Both the position numbers and the translations under genes were made by a program. A DNA stretch of 61,051 nt, from contig CAYOPZ010000019.1 in NCBI GenBank assembly GCA_964406005.1, forward strand, positions 1 through 61,051. The letters run 5' to 3'. Positions 16,293 through 25,058 of the stretch are shown here, in pieces (the stretch's first letter is position 1; each line of letters begins with the position of its first letter). Under the pieces are notes generated by a model. That model did no database searches and had not been told where the DNA came from. It was given only the letters and a program-made list of their open reading frames with translations. This stretch comes from CAYOPZ01 sp964406005. GTDB lineage: Bacteria; Bacteroidota; Bacteroidia; Bacteroidales; SM23-62.

Positions 16293-16318
16293 GCCGGCCG
16301 TGTGCCGGCTTTTTTTTT
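16293..16318 (+). terminator. rho-independent terminator of trxA
   Basis: GCCGGC (16293-16298), loop CGTGT, GCCGGC (16304-16309), then nine T. Part of the hairpin (GCCGTGTGCCGGCTT) is repeated just downstream at about 16319. Confidence 0.8.
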
Positions 16319-16375
16319 GCCGTGTGCCGGCTTATTTTTACCATGTACGGTCTTTTTTATACACACGAAAATATT

Positions 16376-16383
16376 TATATTTG
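16376..16383 (+). promoter_or_regulatory. -7 promoter element before the TPP riboswitch
   Basis: TATATTTG fits TAnnTTTG and puts the transcript start near 16390, right at the 5' end of the riboswitch. A TTTT-rich stretch stands where the -33 TTTG would be. Confidence 0.6.
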
Positions 16384-16390
16384 CAATACT

Positions 16391-16474
16391 TCTCTAAGGG
16401 GGTGCCTTAACACACCGGGCTGAGATCATACCCTTAGAACCTGATCCGGATAATGCCGGCGCAGGGAAATTAGA
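16391..16474 (+). promoter_or_regulatory. TPP riboswitch (THI element)
   Basis: All conserved THI-box blocks are present in order: GGGGTGCC, GGGCTGAGA, ACCCTTAGAACCTGATC, GGATAATGCC and GCGCAGGGAA. TCTAA (16393) pairs with TTAGA (16470) to close stem P1. It binds thiamine pyrophosphate and lowers expression of the gene behind it; the ~33 nt to the start codon with no obvious terminator suggest control of translation initiation. Controls the TonB receptor gene at 16508. Confidence 0.95.
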
Positions 16475-16507
16475 AAAAATGGCTGTGATCATTTAAAACT
16501 GAATTCA

Positions 16508-18976
16508 ATGAGAGCTTCAACACTGGCTGTTACTATGGCCATGGTGGTTGTCATAACGGCCATCATGCCTGTCGTGGCGTACGCACAATCCAGCATTTCC
16601 GGCAGGGTTACCGATGAAAACGGGCAAGCCCTGGTCGGTGCAAACGTTTACGTGGAAAAGACTTTCCAGGGCGCTGTAACGGATGTCGACGGCGCATTCA
16701 CCATCCGTTACCTTCAAAACGGATCCTATGAAGTCCGCGCTTCCTATATGGGCTATGATCCCGTAACAAAGGAAATTGATCTGAAGGAGGATGCGCAGCT
16801 GAATTTCATGCTTACCCGTGCAACCATTCTGGCTGAAGAGGTAATCGTATCTGCGACCAGGGCGGGCAACCGTTCTCCGGTAGCTTACTCGGATGTCGGC
16901 GGGGAGGAGATCAGGGAACGGGATCTCGGACAGGATATCCCCGTACTGCTGAGCCTTACCCCGTCCATGGTGACCACATCCGATGCAGGGGCGGGCATAG
17001 GTTATACCGGCTTCAGGATACGAGGCACGGATCTGAACAGGATAAATATAACCATCAACGGCATCCCGTTGAATGACGCCGAATCGCACAGTGTATGGTG
17101 GGTGGATTTGCCTGATTTCGCCGCGTCTGTCGAAAATGTCCAGATCCAGCGGGGTGTCGGGACATCGACAAACGGTGCGGCGGCTTTCGGCGCAACGATG
17201 AATTTCCGGACATTTGCCATGAATCCGGAACCCTACGGGGAATTTACAGGGGCAGCCGGATCGTTCAATACCTGGAAAGCAAGCCTTAGTGCGGGAACGG
17301 GCTTGCTGAACGACAGGTTCACGCTGGATATGCGGCTGTCGAAGATATATTCCGACGGCTATATCGACAGGGCATTTTCAGATCTGAAATCGTTTTCACT
17401 GTCAGGGGCATGGTATACGGAAAAAAGCCTGTTGAAGTTCATTGTCATCTCGGGTGCGGAAAAGACATACCAGGCATGGGGGGGCGTACCGTCGGTCCGC
17501 CTGAACGACGATCTGGAGGGCATGATGCTATATGAACAACACGGCCACTATACTCCCGAACAGACAGCTCAAATGATAAGCTCCGGTTCCAGGACCTATA
17601 ATATATACACTTATGAGAATGAGACGGATAATTACAAGCAGGATCATTACCAGTTGTTATATTCACGGGAACTCGGACGGGAGCTGGTTTTGAACACCGG
17701 ATTACACTATACTTACGGAAGGGGGTATTATGAACAGTACCGTCCTGATGAAGACCTTGATTTATACGGAATTGATGACATCGTTGCCGGGCCCGATACG
17801 ATCCGAACCACAGACCTGATCCGGCAGAAATGGCTTGACAACGACTTTTACGGCCTGATCTGGTCGCTGGATTACCGTCATGGCAGAGTGGATGCACACC
17901 TTGGAGGCGGATGGAACAATTATGACGGGAGGCATTTCGGAAAGGTGATATGGGCCAGGTATGCCGGGAATTCCGAGATAAACCACGAATGGTACCGGAA
18001 CAAAGGAATAAAAAGCGACTGGAATACCTATTTAAAGGTAAACTACCAGGCGGGGAACGGGCTCGGGTTATACGGCGACCTTCAGTACCGGTCCATAGGG
18101 CATGACATTGATGGGGTGGATGACGATTTGAGTGACATTACCCAGAGCCATGCTTTTCGTTTCCTGAATCCCAAGGCCGGCGTCACATTCGAGGTAAGTA
18201 ACCGGCAGCGCCTGGCGGCTTCCGTATCGACAGCCCACCGTGAACCGAACCGCGCAAACTTTGTGGATGCGGATCCTTCCCAACCGGTGCCGGAACAGGA
18301 GAGGCTTATCGATTACGAGGTGTCATACAGGCTGCTTTCAACGAGAAGCACCCTGGAAGCCGGTCTTTATTACATGGATTATGACAATCAACTGGTGCTT
18401 ACCGGTGAGATCAATGATGTTGGAAATCCTGTAATGAGAAACATGAAGGACAGCTACAGGACAGGCATAGAGATCATTGCAGGGATCATGCCCTTTGAGC
18501 CGCTGCGCTGGGATGTGAATCTGACACTGAGCAGGAACAGGATCAGGCACTTTACGGATTATGTCGACGACTGGGATAACTGGCCGGACCAGGTAACAAA
18601 CTATCTGGAAGAGACCGATATCAGCTTTTCACCCTCTGTCGTGGGCGGGAGCACAATCACCTGGGAACCGGTCAGGGGATTGAAGGCAAGGCTGTTTTCA
18701 AAATATGTCGGCAAGCAGTATATTGACAACAGTTCATCTGAGGAATATACACTCGATCCCTATTTTGTCAACGACCTGCAGATCAGGTATACGGTAAATA
18801 CGGATATGTTTAAAACCTTGAGTGTTACCCTTTTGATCAACAATATCCTCAATGAGGAATATGAATCCAATGCCTGGGTTTACAGGTATTATCTCGGGGG
18901 TACGGAATACAAAATTGACGGATACTTCCCGCAGGCGGGCATCAATTTTCTGGCGGGCGTGACCCTGGGGTTTTGA
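16508..18976 (+). CDS. TonB-dependent receptor, probable thiamine (or precursor) importer
   Basis: 822 residues. Signal peptide (to about residue 27, ending AYAQ), carboxypeptidase regulatory-like domain (ISGRVTDENGQALVGANVYV to about 105), plug domain (about 115-230: GFRIRGTDLNRINITINGIPLND, with TNGAAAFGATMNFRT), then a 22-strand-type beta barrel with terminal aromatic LAGVTLGF. Receptors of this class import scarce ligands across the outer membrane using TonB. The TPP riboswitch directly upstream makes thiamine or a thiamine precursor the likely ligand, as shown for related receptors in Bacteroides. The gene for a solute-binding lipoprotein follows 45 nt later. Confidence 0.88.
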   Translation: MRASTLAVTMAMVVVITAIMPVVAYAQSSISGRVTDENGQALVGANVYVEKTFQGAVTDVDGAFTIRYLQNGSYEVRASYMGYDPVTKEIDLKEDAQLNFMLTRATILAEEVIVSATRAGNRSPVAYSDVGGEEIRERDLGQDIPVLLSLTPSMVTTSDAGAGIGYTGFRIRGTDLNRINITINGIPLNDAESHSVWWVDLPDFAASVENVQIQRGVGTSTNGAAAFGATMNFRTFAMNPEPYGEFTGAAGSFNTWKASLSAGTGLLNDRFTLDMRLSKIYSDGYIDRAFSDLKSFSLSGAWYTEKSLLKFIVISGAEKTYQAWGGVPSVRLNDDLEGMMLYEQHGHYTPEQTAQMISSGSRTYNIYTYENETDNYKQDHYQLLYSRELGRELVLNTGLHYTYGRGYYEQYRPDEDLDLYGIDDIVAGPDTIRTTDLIRQKWLDNDFYGLIWSLDYRHGRVDAHLGGGWNNYDGRHFGKVIWARYAGNSEINHEWYRNKGIKSDWNTYLKVNYQAGNGLGLYGDLQYRSIGHDIDGVDDDLSDITQSHAFRFLNPKAGVTFEVSNRQRLAASVSTAHREPNRANFVDADPSQPVPEQERLIDYEVSYRLLSTRSTLEAGLYYMDYDNQLVLTGEINDVGNPVMRNMKDSYRTGIEIIAGIMPFEPLRWDVNLTLSRNRIRHFTDYVDDWDNWPDQVTNYLEETDISFSPSVVGGSTITWEPVRGLKARLFSKYVGKQYIDNSSSEEYTLDPYFVNDLQIRYTVNTDMFKTLSVTLLINNILNEEYESNAWVYRYYLGGTEYKIDGYFPQAGINFLAGVTLGF

Positions 18977-19021
18977 CGGGCGCACACGGGAAAAATACTT
19001 AAATTTACCGGAAAGCCAGTC

Positions 19022-20665
19022 ATGAGGATAATCCGGTCTGTTTTTCCCGTCATTCTGTTGATTGCCTGCTCACGGACTCCCCGCGGGAGAGAAAACATAT
19101 TCCGGTATAATGCCTCCCAGGGGATCGCGACCCTTGATCCTGCCTTTGCCCGGAACCTCGACATCATCTGGCCCGTGAACCAGCTGTTCAACGGACTGGT
19201 TCAGCTTGATGCAAGGCTGAATGTAGAGCCCTGTATAGCCCGTTCATGGGAGATCAGCGGGGACGGCAGGGTTTATACATTCCACCTGCGCGATGACGTT
19301 TATTTTCATGACGATCCGAATTTTCCCGGCGGGAGGGGAAGAAAAGTGGTTGCATCCGATTTTGTATTCAGCCTCGGCCGGATCATGGATCCGGAAACCG
19401 CTTCGCCCGGGGCATGGATATTCAATTCCATAGACAGGAACAGGGAGAATGGTTACAGGGGTTTCAAAGCCGACGGCGACAGCGTTTTGCGGATATGGCT
19501 GAGCAGGCCGTTCCCGGCATTTCTGGGACTCCTTACCATGCCTTATTGCGATGTCGTGCCTGAAGAGATCGTCCGTTCCTATGGCGATGATTTCAGGAGC
19601 CATCCGGTCGGAACGGGTCCTTTCCGTATGAAGCTGTGGAGGGAAGGTGAAAAAATGGTCCTGGTGAGGAATGATAAATATTTCGAGACGGATTCTTCAG
19701 GGCGGAAACTTCCCTATCTGGATGCCGTGAACATTACTTTCATCCGCGATAAGCAATCCGAATTCATGGAATTTATGATGGGGCGCCTGGATTTCCTCTC
19801 GGGCATACACCCGGTCTATAAAGATGAATTGCTCACGCGCAACGGGAAACTGAATCCCGGATATGCCGGCCGGGTAAAAATCATCAGTGAGCCATACCTG
19901 AACACGGAGTATCTCGGGTTCCTTCTTGATACATCGAAAGAAGTTACGACCGGGAGCCCCTTACTGAACTCCCTGGTCAGGAAGGCCATTAACTACGGTT
20001 TTGACAGGGAGAAGATGATGCGGTTTATGCGGAACAATATCGGGACCCCGGCAACTGCAGGGTTCATACCGGAAGGTATGCCGTCTTTCCGGGCAGGGGC
20101 AATATCGGGATATTCATATGCACCTGACAGGGCACGCGAACTACTCTCCCAGGCCGGTTATCCCGGGGGAGAGGGTCTTCCTGAAATAACCCTGACGACG
20201 ACTTCAGATTACCTGGATCTCTGCGAGTATATCCAGCATGAGCTGTATGAAATAGGTATCAGGCTGAAAATCGAGGTGAATACGGGAGCTTCTTTCCGCA
20301 ATCGAATGGCCAATTCCCGGCTGGAATTCTTCAGGGCATCCTGGGTCGCCGATTATCCGGATGCGGAAAATTATCTTTCCCTGTTTTACAGCAGGAATTT
20401 CAGTCCCGCAGGACCGAATTATACACATTTTTCTGATCGGCAGTATGACAGCCTTTTTGAAAATGCATTGAGTACAGGGGAGGAGGAGCTTCGATTCAAA
20501 ATGTATAGAGCTATGGATCAGATGATTATAGATAAGGCAGTGATTGTCCCCCTGTATTATGACCAGGTTGTAAGGTTTGTTCCGCAGGAACTGGAAGGAC
20601 TGGGATCAAATCCGATGAACCTGCTGGACCTGAAAAGAACATACTGGTTACAGGGGGCGGAATGA
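19022..20665 (+). CDS. family 5 extracellular solute-binding lipoprotein
   Basis: 547 residues with a lipoprotein signal (VFPVILLIACSRTP). The body is a SBP_bac_5 (DppA/OppA/NikA-like) protein: YNASQGIATLDPAF at the start, WEISGDGRVYTFHLRDDVYFHD, HPVGTGPFRM and the C-terminal NPMNLLDLKRTYWL. This fold binds peptides, nickel complexes, heme or other small ligands for ABC import. No ABC permease or ATPase follows. Its position behind the riboswitch-controlled receptor suggests a periplasmic or outer-membrane binding role in the same uptake route; that is inference from linkage, and some such lipoproteins in Bacteroidota act without an adjacent ABC transporter. Confidence 0.82.
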   Translation: MRIIRSVFPVILLIACSRTPRGRENIFRYNASQGIATLDPAFARNLDIIWPVNQLFNGLVQLDARLNVEPCIARSWEISGDGRVYTFHLRDDVYFHDDPNFPGGRGRKVVASDFVFSLGRIMDPETASPGAWIFNSIDRNRENGYRGFKADGDSVLRIWLSRPFPAFLGLLTMPYCDVVPEEIVRSYGDDFRSHPVGTGPFRMKLWREGEKMVLVRNDKYFETDSSGRKLPYLDAVNITFIRDKQSEFMEFMMGRLDFLSGIHPVYKDELLTRNGKLNPGYAGRVKIISEPYLNTEYLGFLLDTSKEVTTGSPLLNSLVRKAINYGFDREKMMRFMRNNIGTPATAGFIPEGMPSFRAGAISGYSYAPDRARELLSQAGYPGGEGLPEITLTTTSDYLDLCEYIQHELYEIGIRLKIEVNTGASFRNRMANSRLEFFRASWVADYPDAENYLSLFYSRNFSPAGPNYTHFSDRQYDSLFENALSTGEEELRFKMYRAMDQMIIDKAVIVPLYYDQVVRFVPQELEGLGSNPMNLLDLKRTYWLQGAE

Positions 20666-20687
20666 AGCGATAATTACAGAAAGGTTG

Positions 20688-20695
20688 TATATTTG
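20688..20695 (+). promoter_or_regulatory. -7 promoter element before the pseudo-protease gene
   Basis: TATATTTG fits TAnnTTTG. Predicted transcript start near 20702, which places the ATG at 20704 at the very 5' end and supports the start at 20755. Confidence 0.5.
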
Positions 20696-20754
20696 CCTCA
20701 GGGATGATATGTATTCGGCGGATTACTGATCACATCAATACAAAATCACAACCC

Positions 20755-21579
20755 ATGTACAAAAAAGTCTGGGAAGCCTGCAGATCCTCGGTTTGCTCCA
20801 TTCAGTTCATCAGTGACGCCGGCACCCGGATTACCACCTTTACAGGCTTCAAGGTAAAAAACCTTCTTATAACGGACGATGTTATTGACGAATGTGAAAA
20901 TCCGGCAGTGGTGGTGCTTGGCTTCACAGATGACGGCCTGAGCAAATCTGCAGAGATGGAAATGTCCTTCAGGGAATTTCTGAGCTTCAGGGTTGATATC
21001 GGGAAAAAGATCAATCCCGGCTTTGCGCTGTTCGATATTAAAAAGGAAACGTTCAGGGAAATCCCTTCCCTGAGGTGCAGCAACAGGCTCGATTACACCG
21101 TCGGCCATCCGATTGCCGTACTGGGTTACCAGCTTGAACAGGAAAACCTGGCCCTTAAGAGCGGAATCATTTCCTCCCTGTTCAGGCATGAGTATGGATT
21201 CAATACGATCCAGGTGGATTGTACCATTAAGCAGGGAAACGCCGGGAGCCCCCTGATTGATGCAGAATCACTTGAAGTGATCGGTGTGATCGGATACAGG
21301 CTTACTTCCATTGCGCGATCCTACAGGGCCTTGATACGGATCATCAATACAAACCTGAAGGTCCTGAAGGAAGCGGAAGGCAAGATTAATATGGAAGACA
21401 TTGATCCCATACAGGTACTGACAGCCAACCAGAACCAGATCAAGTACATCGCAACCGAGTTTTTCAAGACTGCCAACATGAGGGTCGGAAACGCAGTTGA
21501 ATTAAGTCCTCTGGCAGATTATTGCCCGGATACAGAAGAGATCAGCTCCATAGACCTTGAATTGAATATTGACGGTTAG
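20755..21579 (+). CDS. trypsin-fold protein without catalytic triad (pseudo-protease)
   Basis: 274 residues. The first ~200 follow the trypsin/HtrA-like pattern: TTFTGFKVKNLLITDDVID where active enzymes have GSGF...LTNNHVV, PGFALFDIK where DLALLKI is usual, and DCTIKQGNAGSPLID where DA.I..GNSGGPL is usual. His is replaced by Asp/Val, the catalytic Asp by Gly, and Ser by Ala (residue 163). The oxyanion-loop framework remains. No signal peptide, so cytoplasmic. The C-terminal ~80 residues are a separate helical part. It is likely a binding or scaffold protein rather than an enzyme. The stop overlaps the stop of xseB on the other strand. Confidence 0.7.
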   Translation: MYKKVWEACRSSVCSIQFISDAGTRITTFTGFKVKNLLITDDVIDECENPAVVVLGFTDDGLSKSAEMEMSFREFLSFRVDIGKKINPGFALFDIKKETFREIPSLRCSNRLDYTVGHPIAVLGYQLEQENLALKSGIISSLFRHEYGFNTIQVDCTIKQGNAGSPLIDAESLEVIGVIGYRLTSIARSYRALIRIINTNLKVLKEAEGKINMEDIDPIQVLTANQNQIKYIATEFFKTANMRVGNAVELSPLADYCPDTEEISSIDLELNIDG

Positions 21580-21785
21580 TCTTCACCACCGCCATCCAGA
21601 CCGTCAATGACCTTCCGTATTTCTTCCTCGGTGGTCCTCAGTTTCTTTTTGCATATCTCAAGAAGATCCGCAACCCTTCTTACCTTTTCGGTGAGCGCAT
21701 CCACATCGAGTTCTCCCGATTCGATTTTTTCAAGGATATCTTCGATCTCCCTTATGGCATCCGTATAAGTGGTGTCTTTCGGCAT
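21576..21785 (-). CDS. xseB: exodeoxyribonuclease VII small subunit
   Basis: 69 residues from MPKDTTYTDA; the longer reading from 21866 would overlap the upstream kinase gene. The family pattern is clear: YTDAIREIEDILEKIESGEL, then a second helix DALTEKVRRVADLLEICKKKL and an acidic tail. XseB forms a helical hairpin that binds several copies per XseA to make exonuclease VII, which degrades single-stranded DNA in both directions. It starts 4 nt after the histidine kinase gene and is separated from xseA by that kinase. Confidence 0.88.
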   Translation of the reverse strand: MPKDTTYTDAIREIEDILEKIESGELDVDALTEKVRRVADLLEICKKKLRTTEEEIRKVIDGLDGGGED

Positions 21786-21789
21786 TGAT

Positions 21790-23721
21790 TTATTTCTGAA
21801 GTGGCAGTGTGAATGAAAATGTGCTTCCTTTGCCGGGTTTGCTTTCGACCCATATCTTTCCACCATGCATTTCTGTGAATTCCTTGCAGAGGATCAGTCC
21901 CAGTCCCGTTCCCCGCTCTGCTGTCGTTCCTGGCATGGTGGTAACGGTGCTGTTGGGATAAAACAACCGGGTTGCCTGCTCTTCTGTCATCCCTACTCCC
22001 GAATCCTTTACCGAAAGTATCAATTCTTTCCCGGATATTTCACTCAGGATATTTATTTTCCCTCCTTTATGGGTAAATTTTACCGCGTTGTTGATCAGGT
22101 TCCTCAATATGGCGGATAAAAGGTGTTTGTCGGTATAGGCGACTGTCCTTTCGGGAACTGAAACGTCAATTTTGATGTTTTTTTGTTTTGCCTGTATACC
22201 GAACATATCTACGGTTTCTTTCAGGATGGGATGGATTTCATTCACTTTCGGATCGAATTCAATGTTGCCGGATTGCGACCGGGACCATTCAAGGAGATTT
22301 TCTACGAGCAGGTGTATGTTTTTTGCGGCTTCATTGATGATCTTGCTGTATTTCCGGATTTCGTCGAGTGTGCAGTCCGACGACTCTCCGGAGATCAGCT
22401 CGCTGAGGCCGAGCAGGGCATTCAGCGGATTTCTCAGATCATGGCTGATGATGGAAAAGAATTTATCCTTTGTGGCATTCAACTCCATCAGATGGGTTTC
22501 AGAATCTTTTAATTTCTTATTGGTTTTTTCAAGCTGCTGGTTCTTTTCTTCCAGCAACCTGTTTGTTTCCCGCTTGAACCTGTTCTTCTGGAAATAGATT
22601 ACAAATACGAATATCCCCAGTAAAGCCGAAGCACCGAACAGGAAGATAAGGATTTTCAGTCTTGTCTGTTTCAGGCTGTTGATCTCGTTTTCCATCCTGA
22701 GAAGCTGGATTTCCTGGTGAAGCTTCCGGGCATTGGACGAAATCTCCATTTCCTTGATGCTCATCCGGTCTTCCTCGGACAGTATGCTGTCCCTAATGTT
22801 ATTATACAATTTATAGTATTGAAGGGCTTGCCCCTCATCTTCCATGGTTTCATGGTATTGGGCGAGGTATTTGTAGATTTCCCTTTTATCGGTCAGGGAG
22901 TTGACCGTCTCCGCATAGGCCAGGCCCTCCATGAAATAATTAAATGCGGTTTCATATTCTGCTTTTTCCAGATGGAGATGCCCGAGGTTGCCGAAGAGAG
23001 TAGCCATCATTGCTTTGTCATCCAGGCTTTTACTGATCTCAAGTGCACTGCTGTAAAATTCCCCGGATTTGTCGTAAAGTCCCATCGTTAATGTGACCTC
23101 CCCAAGGTTGTTAAGTGCAATCGAAGCATCGGTCCGGTTTTGCGTTTCCAGTGCAAAATCATAGGCATCTGTCAGGTATTGGTAGGCTGTGTCAAACTGT
23201 TCAAGATCAATATAGGCAGTACCGATATTATTCAGATTGCTGAACATATACTCGGTATTCCCGAGAATATTGTAAATTTCCCGGGCATTTTTCAGGTAGG
23301 CCAGGGCATTCTGATAATCTTTCAGATCGATGTAAACTGCTCCTATATTATTGTATAGTATGGCAATACTGCTGCTGTCCTTCAGTTCCTCATTAAGGGC
23401 AAGTGCCCTGAAATAATAATCCATTGCACTGGCAAAGTCTCCGATCAGGTAAAACGCGATCCCCATCATGTTCAGCGGGGTTGCCATTAACTCCCTGGAT
23501 TCCAGTTCTTCGGCAACATTAAGTGCATGCGAGGCCATCAGCAGGCTCGTATCATAGGAACGCTGCCAGTACAACTCCGAGATGTCACAAAAGATTTCCA
23601 CCTTTTCTTCAGGCCCTGCACTGTCAAGGAGGTTCTCGAGGCTGTCGAGCCGTGACTGCGGCAGAGCAGCGGCTGGAAAAAGGAAAACAGTAAGCAGTAT
23701 GAACGAAAGCGTCCGAATCAT
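21790..23721 (-). CDS. TPR-containing sensor histidine kinase
   Basis: 643 residues. Signal peptide (FILLTVFLFPAAALPQ), about six tetratricopeptide repeats (residues ~45-320; for example YYFRALALNEEL, YLKNAREIYNILG), one membrane helix (ILIFLFGASALLGIFVFVIY, ~355-375), a coiled coil (~380-420), HisKA with ISHDLRNPLNALLGL and a GHKL ATPase domain (ILRNLINNAVKFTH, VKDSGVGM, GTGLGLIL). A typical Bacteroidota kinase sensing with periplasmic TPRs. No response regulator is adjacent. It lies between xseA (75 nt upstream) and xseB (4 nt downstream), an unexpected insertion in that gene pair. Confidence 0.88.
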   Translation of the reverse strand: MIRTLSFILLTVFLFPAAALPQSRLDSLENLLDSAGPEEKVEIFCDISELYWQRSYDTSLLMASHALNVAEELESRELMATPLNMMGIAFYLIGDFASAMDYYFRALALNEELKDSSSIAILYNNIGAVYIDLKDYQNALAYLKNAREIYNILGNTEYMFSNLNNIGTAYIDLEQFDTAYQYLTDAYDFALETQNRTDASIALNNLGEVTLTMGLYDKSGEFYSSALEISKSLDDKAMMATLFGNLGHLHLEKAEYETAFNYFMEGLAYAETVNSLTDKREIYKYLAQYHETMEDEGQALQYYKLYNNIRDSILSEEDRMSIKEMEISSNARKLHQEIQLLRMENEINSLKQTRLKILIFLFGASALLGIFVFVIYFQKNRFKRETNRLLEEKNQQLEKTNKKLKDSETHLMELNATKDKFFSIISHDLRNPLNALLGLSELISGESSDCTLDEIRKYSKIINEAAKNIHLLVENLLEWSRSQSGNIEFDPKVNEIHPILKETVDMFGIQAKQKNIKIDVSVPERTVAYTDKHLLSAILRNLINNAVKFTHKGGKINILSEISGKELILSVKDSGVGMTEEQATRLFYPNSTVTTMPGTTAERGTGLGLILCKEFTEMHGGKIWVESKPGKGSTFSFTLPLQK

Positions 23722-23795
23722 GAAATGGCCGGTCCTAACCCTACAGGCGAATGTATGAATTAATTTTCAAATTTTGTGCCTGACTGTATGCTCCG

Positions 23796-25058
23796 TCACC
23801 GTTTCAGTATCCGGGTCACAGCGCTCTCAAGCCTGCCTTTTCCCAGGGTGGTCTCTACCGGGTCCCCTTTTTTCATGGCCCCTGCATCCCTGATCACCCT
23901 GCCTTTATATCTGGATATGGAATATCCAAGCTTCAATACCTGTACGGGATCGACATTCATCCTGATCCTGTCCAGTTTTTCAAGCCGGCTTTTCTGTTTC
24001 TCCAGTTCCATGGCCACTGCATGCCTGATGCCTGTTGAAAGCCTGTCCGTTTTTTCTTTAAGATGCCCGAGGCGCATGCCGGATACGGAAGCCGCCTTTT
24101 GATTCAGCATCTGTATCCTGAGCCTGAAGCCGGTCAGAAGATCTGTACCGGTCCGGATCACCTGCCTGCGGAGATCCTCCAGTGTGGCTTCAAAATCTGC
24201 CAGTGAATCGATCAGGTAACCTGCGACCGCGGTAGGGGTTTTAAGCCGGGTATGAGCGACAAGATCGGTTATGGTGTCATCCTGCTCATGGCCGATACCG
24301 GTTATCACCGGAAGGGGGAACTGGGAAATGTGGAAGGCCAGGTCATAACTGTCAAAGCACGCCAGATCCGACTTCGGCCCTCCGCCGCGTATGATAACGA
24401 CCAGGTCAAAGACCCCTGCGTACTTAAAGATCCTTTCCAGTGCCGATATAATGCTTGCTTCTGCCTTGTCCCCCTGCATGACAGCCGGGAACAGCTTTGC
24501 ATAGAATACATAGCCGTGGGGATTGCCGGCCAGTTGGTCCGTGAAATCCCCGTAACCTGCCGCGGTTACAGATGAAATTATGGCGATTTTCTGGGGCACC
24601 GGAGGCATGGGCAGCTGCCTGTTCATGTTGATGATCCCGTCTTTTTCAAGCCGCATGATGATTTCTTTTCTTTTTTGTTCCAGGTCCCCCAGTGTATAGG
24701 ACGGATCAATGTCGAGGATGTTCAGGCTGAGCCCGAATACGGAGTGATACTCGATACCGGCCTTCACAAGGATCTTGATGCCCTTTGCAAGAGTGTAACC
24801 GGTGGCGGTTTCGAAATAGGGTTTCAGCATGCGGTAGGTGCTGGCCCAGATGTTCCCGCGCACCCTGGCCACAATCCTGTCCGACTGCCTGTCTTTTTCA
24901 ACGAGGTCAAGATAGCAGTGCCCGCTTGAATTCTCTGTCAGTTCACTGATTTCCCCTGTTACCCACAGGGATTCGGGGAAGTTTTTCAGCAGGGTCTCCC
25001 GGATGCCATGCTGAAGTTCCGACAGGCTCATGGTTTTCATGTTGGCGGTCTTTTGCAT
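23796..25058 (-). CDS. xseA: exodeoxyribonuclease VII large subunit
   Basis: 420 residues. N-terminal OB-fold for single-stranded DNA (SLWVTGEISELTENSSGHCY), then the catalytic domain with PQKIAIISSVTAAGYGDF, a conserved GGGPKSDLACFDSYDLA and GIGHEQDDTITDLVAHTRLKT (holding the essential Asp and His), then a coiled-coil C-terminal part. The nuclease works in DNA repair and clears excess single strands, assembled with XseB. The first ATG overlaps the stop of the upstream subtilase (TAATG); in-frame ATGs at 25040 and 25031 are alternatives. Confidence 0.92.
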   Translation of the reverse strand: MQKTANMKTMSLSELQHGIRETLLKNFPESLWVTGEISELTENSSGHCYLDLVEKDRQSDRIVARVRGNIWASTYRMLKPYFETATGYTLAKGIKILVKAGIEYHSVFGLSLNILDIDPSYTLGDLEQKRKEIIMRLEKDGIINMNRQLPMPPVPQKIAIISSVTAAGYGDFTDQLAGNPHGYVFYAKLFPAVMQGDKAEASIISALERIFKYAGVFDLVVIIRGGGPKSDLACFDSYDLAFHISQFPLPVITGIGHEQDDTITDLVAHTRLKTPTAVAGYLIDSLADFEATLEDLRRQVIRTGTDLLTGFRLRIQMLNQKAASVSGMRLGHLKEKTDRLSTGIRHAVAMELEKQKSRLEKLDRIRMNVDPVQVLKLGYSISRYKGRVIRDAGAMKKGDPVETTLGKGRLESAVTRILKR

